Of a DNA stretch of 64,000 bases, positions 59,031 to 64,000 are shown piece after piece. The notes under the pieces were generated by a model. The model was not told the origin of the DNA and searched no databases. It saw only the letters and a list, made by a program, of their open reading frames with translations. Positions within the stretch are counted from its first letter, which is position 1. Each line of letters starts with the position of its first letter. Position numbers and translations under genes: made by a program. The stretch is from JBBQXK01 sp052387255 (GTDB lineage Bacteria; Pseudomonadota; Alphaproteobacteria; Rhodobacterales; Rhodobacteraceae). The stretch covers positions 11,603-75,602 of the forward strand of contig JBQTJI010000015.1 of assembly GCA_052387255.1 (NCBI GenBank), in the 5' to 3' direction.

Positions 59031-59752
59031 GGCCCGCTCCGGGCCAGCGGGCCGTACAGGATCAGTGCGGGCATCGTGCCCTCGCGCAGGGCGGGCGTGT
59101 CGGCCAGCGTGGCGACGGTGGCGCGGGTGATCCGCTGTCCGGGCTGGCTGACCTCTTCGGCCAGAAGCGCGGGCGTGTCGGGTGGCAGGCCGCCCGCGAT
59201 CAGCCGCGCGGCCATCGCGCCCCAGGTGCGCCGCCCCATGTAGATCACGGTCGTGGCCTCGGCGTCGGTCAGGGCGGGCCAGTTCAGGCCCTTCGGCAGG
59301 TCGCCCGTCACGTCCGCCCCGGTGACGAACTGCAGCCGCCGCGCGGTCAGGCGGCGGGTCAGGGGGATGCCCGCCGCCGCCGCCGCCGCCGAGGCGCTGG
59401 TGACGCCGGGGATGATCTCGAACGCGATGCCGGCGGCTGTCAGGGCGTCGGTTTCCTCTTCCAGCCGCCCGAAGATGCCCGCATCGCCCGATTTCAGCCG
59501 CACCACCCGCGCCCCTGTCGCGGCATAGTCCACCAGCAGGCGGCTGACATGGTCCTGCCGGGGCGAGGTGCGGCCCGCCCGCTTGCCCACGCCCACAAGG
59601 TCGGCCCCCGGTCGCGCCCGGTCCAGGATCGGCCCCGAGGACAGGTCATCGTAGAGCACGGCATCGGCGCGGGCCAGCCGGTCGGCGGCCTTGAGCGTCA
59701 GAAGCTCGGGGTCGCCGGGACCAGCCGAGACGAAAGAGACGAAACCGGTCAT
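59027..59752 (-). CDS. cobA: Uroporphyrinogen-III C-methyltransferase
   Basis: 241 residues. VSAGPGDPELLTLKAADRLARAD at the N-terminus, then VVRLKSGDAGIFGRLEEE and FEIIPGVTSASAAAA, the SUMT pattern. Makes precorrin-2 from uroporphyrinogen III with two SAM, the entry into cobalamin (and sirohaem). Coupled to cobB (ATGA) and to the DUF1636 gene. Confidence 0.94.
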   Translation of the reverse strand: MTGFVSFVSAGPGDPELLTLKAADRLARADAVLYDDLSSGPILDRARPGADLVGVGKRAGRTSPRQDHVSRLLVDYAATGARVVRLKSGDAGIFGRLEEETDALTAAGIAFEIIPGVTSASAAAAAAGIPLTRRLTARRLQFVTGADVTGDLPKGLNWPALTDAEATTVIYMGRRTWGAMAARLIAGGLPPDTPALLAEEVSQPGQRITRATVATLADTPALREGTMPALILYGPLARSGP

Positions 59753-61131
59753 GGGGCGGGTCCGATCAGGTGAAGGAAGCTGCCGGTGGCCAGTCCCCGG
59801 CGGCTGCCGGACTCAGACACGGGGGTGCCGGCGGCGTCGGTGACACGGGCCAGGGGGGTGTCGGGCTGTTCGGTGACGGTGGAATAGTGAAACTCGTGGC
59901 CGACCAGCGCCGTGCCCGCCGCCAGCCCCGCCGCCGGGGCGTTGAGGGTGGCGCGGCGGTAGCCAAGGTGCATCCGGCGCGCGGCATAGCTGGTGACAAG
60001 GCCCAGAAGCCCGGCCATTTCGTGCCGCGTGCCGTCGGCATCGACCAGACCCGCCCCCATCGCCATGTAGCCCCCGCATTCGCCGTGGACGGGGCGGGTC
60101 CGGGCAAAGTCGCGCAGGCCGGTGCGAAAGCGGTTGGCGGCGGCCAGCCGCCCGGCGTGCAGTTCCGGATAGCCGCCGGGCAGCCAGCAGGCATCGGCGG
60201 TGGGGTCCGGCGGCTGATCGGCAAGGGGCGAGAAGGGCAGGATCGTGGCCCCCCCCGCGCACCAGTCGCCGAGGATGTGGGGGTAGATGAAGCTGAACGC
60301 GTCGTCGCGCGCGAGCGCCACGCGCATCCCCGGCGGCGGCAGGCGGCGCGGTGTGCCGGTGGCGGCGAAGGGGGTGGCGGCGGCCCGGATCGCGCCCAGG
60401 TCGCAGGTCCGGGCGAGGGTGGCGGCGGCATGGGCCAGGAAGGCGGGCAGGTCACCCTGTTCGCGCGCCTGCACCAGCCCCAGATGCCGCGCGGGCAGGG
60501 CCAGGCCCGCATCGCGCGGGATCGCGCCGAAGACGGGCAGCCCCGCCTCGGCCATTCCCGCCCGCAACATCGCCTCGTGCCGGGGCGAGGCCACGCGGTT
60601 GAGGATCACGCCTGCCACATGGACGCCGGTACGGAACCGCGCCAGCCCCGCCGCCACCGCGCCCGCCGTCTGCGCCTGCCCTGCGGTGTCGAGCACCAGC
60701 ACGACGGGCCAGCCGGTCAGGGCCGCGATGTCGGCACAGGCGCCGCTGCCACAGGCCCCCGGATGGGCGACGCCGTCGAACAGGCCCATGGCCCCCTCGG
60801 CGATGGCCAGGGCGGGGCGGTGGTGCCCCCTCACCCCATCCCTCTCCCCCGAGGGGAGAGGGAGGCGCTCCACCTGCGGCGGGGAACCAAAGGCGGCGGT
60901 CCCGCCGATCCGCGCGGCGATGTCCGGCCCCGTCATCGCCCAGCTGTCCAGGTTCAGCGACGCCCGCCCCGCTGCCGCCGTGTGGAACGCGGGGTCGATG
61001 TAGTCCGGCCCGCCCTTGAACGGCTGCACCGCCACGCCCGCCGCCCGGAACGCGGCCAGCAGCCCCAGCGTGACCGTGGTCTTGCCGCTGCCCGATGAGG
61101 GTGCCGCGACAACGATCCCCGGCAGGGTCAT
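59749..61131 (-). CDS. cobB: Hydrogenobyrinate (cobyrinate) a,c-diamide synthase with in-frame repeat
   Basis: 460 residues. N-terminal ATP-binding domain (IVVAAPSSGSGKTTVTLGLL, P-loop; FKGGPDYIDPAFH) and a C-terminal class I glutamine amidotransferase domain with VHGECGGYMAMGAGL (nucleophile Cys). It amidates the a and c carboxylates. At about residues 88-102 the protein reads VERLPLPSGERDGVRGH, which is the translation of a palindromic repeat (60826-60868), placed just before IAEGAMGLFDG. Family members usually lack this stretch. The open frame, P-loop and Cys suggest the enzyme still works. Confidence 0.93.
   Translation of the reverse strand: MTLPGIVVAAPSSGSGKTTVTLGLLAAFRAAGVAVQPFKGGPDYIDPAFHTAAAGRASLNLDSWAMTGPDIAARIGGTAAFGSPPQVERLPLPSGERDGVRGHHRPALAIAEGAMGLFDGVAHPGACGSGACADIAALTGWPVVLVLDTAGQAQTAGAVAAGLARFRTGVHVAGVILNRVASPRHEAMLRAGMAEAGLPVFGAIPRDAGLALPARHLGLVQAREQGDLPAFLAHAAATLARTCDLGAIRAAATPFAATGTPRRLPPPGMRVALARDDAFSFIYPHILGDWCAGGATILPFSPLADQPPDPTADACWLPGGYPELHAGRLAAANRFRTGLRDFARTRPVHGECGGYMAMGAGLVDADGTRHEMAGLLGLVTSYAARRMHLGYRRATLNAPAAGLAAGTALVGHEFHYSTVTEQPDTPLARVTDAAGTPVSESGSRRGLATGSFLHLIGPAP
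60826..60868 (-). repeat. Palindromic repeat C, inside cobB
   Basis: 43 bases, reverse complement of repeat A (34383-34425) with a single mismatch. Its stem-loop (13-base stem, three-base loop) lies entirely in cobB coding sequence and is read in frame without a stop, adding roughly 14-15 residues. See cobB. Confidence 0.85.
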
Positions 61132-61904
61132 TCCGGGAACCTCGGGTCGGTGCCGACGGGGCGATAGCGGCGGTCGTAGTCGCCCGCGTACAGGCGGCTG
61201 TCCTCGAACCCCTCGGCGGCAAGTGCCGGGCCGACGAGGATCAGCGCGGTGCGCTCCAGTTCGGACCCCAGCGCGTCGTCCAGCGTCGCCAGCGTGGCGC
61301 GGTGGATGCGCTGGTCGGGCCAGCTCGCGCGCCAGACGATGGCGACGGGACAGTCCGGACCATAATGCGGGATCAGGTCGGCCCTGACCCGGGCCAGCAG
61401 GTGGATCGACAGATGGATCGCCAGCGTCGCCCCGGTTGCCGCGAAGGCCGAGAGGGTTTCGCCCGGCGGCATCGCACTTGCCCGGCCCGGCGTGCGCGTC
61501 AGCACGACCGACTGCGCCAGGCCCGGCAGCGTCAGCTCCGCGCCAAGGGCCGCGGCGGCGGCGGCGAACGACGGCACGCCCGGCGTCACGTCATAGGGGA
61601 TGTCCAGCGCCCGCAGGCGGCGCAGCTGTTCCCCCATGGCCGACCAGACCGACAGATCCCCCGAATGCAGCCGCGCCACGTCCTGGCCCGCCGCATGGGC
61701 CGCCGCCATCTCGTCGATGATGGCGTCCAGCGACAGGGGTGCCGTGTTCACGATCCGCGCATCCGGCGGGCAATGCGCCAGCAGCGCCTGGGGCACCAGC
61801 GAGCCTGCGTACAGGCAGACCGGCGAGGCCGCGATCAGGTCGCGCCCGCGCAGGGTGATCAGGTCGGGCGCGCCGGGGCCTGCGCCGATGAAATGCACGG
61901 TCAT
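61128..61904 (-). CDS. cobM: Precorrin-4 C(11)-methyltransferase
   Basis: 258 residues. VHFIGAGPGAPDLITLRGRDLI, LYAGSLVPQALLAHCP, ARLHSGDLSVWSAMGEQ and VTPGVPSFAAAAAALGAELTLP are the CobM/CbiF blocks, including the LHSGD motif of this methyltransferase class. Coupled to cobB and cobE by ATGA overlaps. Confidence 0.94.
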   Translation of the reverse strand: MTVHFIGAGPGAPDLITLRGRDLIAASPVCLYAGSLVPQALLAHCPPDARIVNTAPLSLDAIIDEMAAAHAAGQDVARLHSGDLSVWSAMGEQLRRLRALDIPYDVTPGVPSFAAAAAALGAELTLPGLAQSVVLTRTPGRASAMPPGETLSAFAATGATLAIHLSIHLLARVRADLIPHYGPDCPVAIVWRASWPDQRIHRATLATLDDALGSELERTALILVGPALAAEGFEDSRLYAGDYDRRYRPVGTDPRFPE

Positions 61905-62266
61905 GGGTCGGCTCCTTCGGCGATGGCACAGGTCGCCTGCCCGTCGGGGCCGGCGGTGGCGGGAACGATCAGGCGCGCGGCGGGGCCTGCGGCGGCCAGG
62001 CAGGCGGCCTCGGACAGGCTGCGGCGGCCATAGCGGGCGGGCACGCGGGGGTTCGGCGTGGCGCGGGTTTCGCAGGCGATGACCTCGGGGGCGATGGCGT
62101 GCAGCGGCAGGTCCAGCGCGCGGGCCAGCGGTGCCAGGCCCCGCACCTTGTCGGTGGCCGTGGCCAGTGCGTCGGGCGGCGGTCCGCCGTTCAGCGCCGC
62201 TTCCAGCGCCGCGCGCAGCGACGCCGTTGCGGCCCCGGTGCGAAAGCCGAAGCCCGCGACCCTCAT
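61901..62266 (-). CDS. cobE: Cobalamin biosynthesis protein CobE (CbiG C-terminal-like)
   Basis: 121 residues: VAGFGFRTGAATASLRAAL, ATDKVRGLAPLARALDLPLHA and RYGRRSLSEAACLAAAG, as in the short CobE family homologous to the C-terminal domain of CbiG. It is required in the aerobic pathway but its reaction is uncertain. Coupled to cobL and cobM. Confidence 0.88.
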   Translation of the reverse strand: MRVAGFGFRTGAATASLRAALEAALNGGPPPDALATATDKVRGLAPLARALDLPLHAIAPEVIACETRATPNPRVPARYGRRSLSEAACLAAAGPAARLIVPATAGPDGQATCAIAEGADP

Positions 62267-63441
62267 CGCGTCACCCGCCACTGCACGACGGGCCGCGCCG
62301 GGACCCAGCCGCGCATGCCGCCCAGGGGCAGCGCCTCGGCCATCGCGAAACGCCAGAGCGTGCCGCCCCGCGCCCCGTGCCAGGTGGCCAGCAGCCCCTC
62401 GGTCTCCAGCGTCACCGCGTTCACGACCAGCGCCGTGGCGGGGGGCATGGTCTGCCACAGCCGGGCCATAAGCACCTCGTCGCAGCCGCCACCCACGAAC
62501 ACCGCATCCGGCGCGGCGAGGCCTTCCAGCGCGCCGGGCAGCACCCCCTCGACCACCTGCATCCGGTGGGCAATGCCAAAGCGTTCGGCGTTGAGACGAA
62601 CGTTCGCCGCCCGGTCGGCCCGACGCTCGACCGCCGTGGCCCGGCCCCCCGCCAGCACGAACTCGACCGCGACCGACCCCGACCCCGCGCCCAGGTCCCA
62701 TAGATGTGCGCCGGGACGCGGGGCCAGCGCCGACAGCGTCAGGGCGCGGACCGGGGCCCTGGTGATCTGGCCGTCATGGGCAAAGGCGTCATCTGGCAGG
62801 CCTGGGCTGCGCGGCAGGCCGGTGCCCGGGGCCGTGCGCAGCGCGACGGCGACCGGGGCGGCGATGGCCGTCAAGTCGAAGCCCGCCGCCGTCGCTGCCC
62901 GGATCCGCTCGCCGGGTCCGCCAAGCGCCTCGAGGACCGTCATCGCCGTGTCGGCAAACCCGTTTTCCGCCAGCCACGCGGCCAGCGCCGCCGGGGCCGC
63001 GCCGTCGCGCAGCAGGCAGATGGCCTGCGTCGAGCCCGACAGCACAGGGCGCAGCCGCGCAAAGGGGGCGGCGTGCAGGCCCATGCACACCGTGTCCTCC
63101 AGCCGCCAGCCCAGACGGTTCGCGGCCATCTGAAAGGTCGAGGGGGCGGGGTGGCTGGTCCATTCGCCAGGGGCCAGATGCGGGGCCAGCGACCCGCCCG
63201 CGCCGTGCCAGAACGGATCGCCCGAGGCGAGCACCACGACGTCGCGCCCCCGCAGGGCCAGCACGGGCGCGACGTCGAAGGGCACCGGCCATTCCCGCCC
63301 GCGCAGGTCCGCCCCGGCCAGCGCCAGGTGGCGCGGTCCCCCGAACACCGCCTCGGCCCCATCCAGCGCCGCCCGCGCGGCGGAACCCAGGCCCACCAGC
63401 CCGTCCTCGCCGATGCCGATCAGGGTCAGCCAGGGGGTCAT
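62263..63441 (-). CDS. cobL: Precorrin-6Y C5,15-methyltransferase (decarboxylating)
   Basis: 392 residues, two domains: a CbiE-like N-terminal methyltransferase (LTLIGIGEDGLVGLG, VLASGDPFWHGAG) and a CbiT-like Rossmann methyltransferase (LWDLGAGSGSVAVEF; VFVGGG). Methylates C-5 and C-15 and removes the C-12 acetate carboxyl. The ATG at 63441 is chosen because homology starts at MTPWLTLIG. Divergent from cobK across 71 bases. Confidence 0.94.
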   Translation of the reverse strand: MTPWLTLIGIGEDGLVGLGSAARAALDGAEAVFGGPRHLALAGADLRGREWPVPFDVAPVLALRGRDVVVLASGDPFWHGAGGSLAPHLAPGEWTSHPAPSTFQMAANRLGWRLEDTVCMGLHAAPFARLRPVLSGSTQAICLLRDGAAPAALAAWLAENGFADTAMTVLEALGGPGERIRAATAAGFDLTAIAAPVAVALRTAPGTGLPRSPGLPDDAFAHDGQITRAPVRALTLSALAPRPGAHLWDLGAGSGSVAVEFVLAGGRATAVERRADRAANVRLNAERFGIAHRMQVVEGVLPGALEGLAAPDAVFVGGGCDEVLMARLWQTMPPATALVVNAVTLETEGLLATWHGARGGTLWRFAMAEALPLGGMRGWVPARPVVQWRVTR

Positions 63442-63512
63442 GCCGGGCACGCCCTTGCCGCTGCACCCCGGCCCGCGCATAGCTGGACGCCGGGATGACC
63501 GGAGGGGTCGGG

Positions 63513-64000
63513 ATGCGCGTCCTGCTGCTGGGCGGAACCACCGAGGCGGGTCAGATGGCCGAAGGCCTGGCCGGGGCCGGGATCGACGCGGTCTATTCCT
63601 ACGCCGGGCGCACCGAACGCCCGGTGTCCCCGCCGATCCCGCACCGGACGGGCGGCTTCGGCGGTGTCGAGGGGCTGGTGGCCTGGCTGCGGGCCGAACG
63701 GATCAGCCATGTGATCGACGCGACGCACCCCTTCGCCGCGCAGATGAGCCGCCATGCCGTGGCGGCCTCTGCCGCCCTGTCGCTGCCCCTGATCGCGCTT
63801 GAGCGCCCGCCCTGGACGCCCGTGCCCGGCGACCGCTGGACGCATGTGCCCGACATCCCCGCCGCCGTCGCGGCCCTGCCCGACACCCCGGCGCGGGTCT
63901 TCCTGGCCATCGGGCGGCAAGAGGTCGCGGCCTTTGCCGCGCTGCCGCACCGCTACCTGCTGCGCCTGGTCGATCCCGGCCCGGTGGCCGGGATGCAAGG
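63513..64000 (+). CDS. cobK: Precorrin-6A reductase, 5' part
   Basis: The first ~162 residues are in the window; the frame is open at the right edge. LLLGGTTEAGQMAEGL at the N-terminus, SYAGRTERP, HVIDATHPFAAQMSRHAV, LIALERPPWTP and LAIGRQEVAAF are the CobK/CbiJ blocks. It reduces precorrin-6A to precorrin-6B with NADPH. I chose the ATG at 63513 because GGAGGGG lies just upstream and the family begins MRVLLLGG; an ATG at 63495 in the same frame is possible. Confidence 0.9.
   Translation, partial: MRVLLLGGTTEAGQMAEGLAGAGIDAVYSYAGRTERPVSPPIPHRTGGFGGVEGLVAWLRAERISHVIDATHPFAAQMSRHAVAASAALSLPLIALERPPWTPVPGDRWTHVPDIPAAVAALPDTPARVFLAIGRQEVAAFAALPHRYLLRLVDPGPVAGMQ

Noticed and set aside
63442..63512. 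Cobalamin riboswitch between cobL and cobK
   Set aside because: Only 71 bases and none of the B12-box blocks are present.

Overview
The window reads as chromosomal DNA of a high-GC alphaproteobacterium, most likely a member of the Rhodobacteraceae/Paracoccaceae. The evidence is the dense, mostly ATGA-overlapping gene packing, the aerobic cobalamin pathway (cobF, cobK, cobL, cobM, cobE), the two Kdo transferase-like genes in tandem, the bactofilin/M23 pair and several short palindromic repeats in intergenic positions. I see no rRNA or tRNA gene, no insertion sequence, no prophage and no CRISPR array. Both edges cut genes: neuB on the left and cobK on the right.

Left part (1-10.7 kb): surface glycan and LPS. 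A nonulosonic (sialic/legionaminic-type) acid set consists of partial neuB, neuC, a CMP-nonulosonate cytidylyltransferase, a PtmA-like SDR and a PtmF-like Gfo/Idh/MocA oxidoreductase. It surrounds three glycan-assembly genes, a low-GC fkbM methyltransferase gene in reverse orientation, and two tandem waaA-like genes. From 10.7 to 36 kb lies mostly housekeeping: DUF502 membrane protein, psuG-psuK, a DsbA-like protein, an AmiC-type amidase, PBP1A, prfB, a CAP/RTX protein, bactofilin plus M23 peptidase, a DUF455 protein, a caspase-like protein next to a Gly-rich lipoprotein, a BCP-type peroxiredoxin, a 1196-residue AsmA-like protein, queA, an MFS transporter, a DUF924 protein and lpd.

Middle (36-50.7 kb): a 12-gene leftward catabolic cluster. 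In transcription order it encodes a class III aminotransferase, two overlapping phytoene-desaturase-like flavoproteins, a GcvT-like folate-dependent protein, two Rieske oxygenases, a PotFGHI-like ABC importer, a DMSP-lyase-like cupin and a YtcJ-like amidohydrolase. A divergent BetI/TetR-type regulator gene faces it, and two tandem palindromic operator candidates lie between them. The content suggests uptake and stepwise oxidative N-dealkylation of an N-methylated or quaternary amine. The substrate cannot be read from the sequence, and this is the best candidate for an undescribed pathway. Directly downstream of the regulator is a rightward module of an HpsN/HisD-like dehydrogenase, a CuyA-like L-cysteate sulfo-lyase and an Asp/Glu-racemase-family protein, which suggests C3-sulfonate use. 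A LysR gene converges on it.

Right part (55.7-64 kb): kdsA is translationally coupled to cobF. A cobalamin riboswitch precedes the cobalt-transport genes cbtB-cbtA. An overlapping chain cobL-cobE-cobM-cobB-cobA-DUF1636 runs leftward, and cobK is divergent. The cobB gene carries, in frame, a copy of a palindromic repeat that elsewhere in the window is intergenic.
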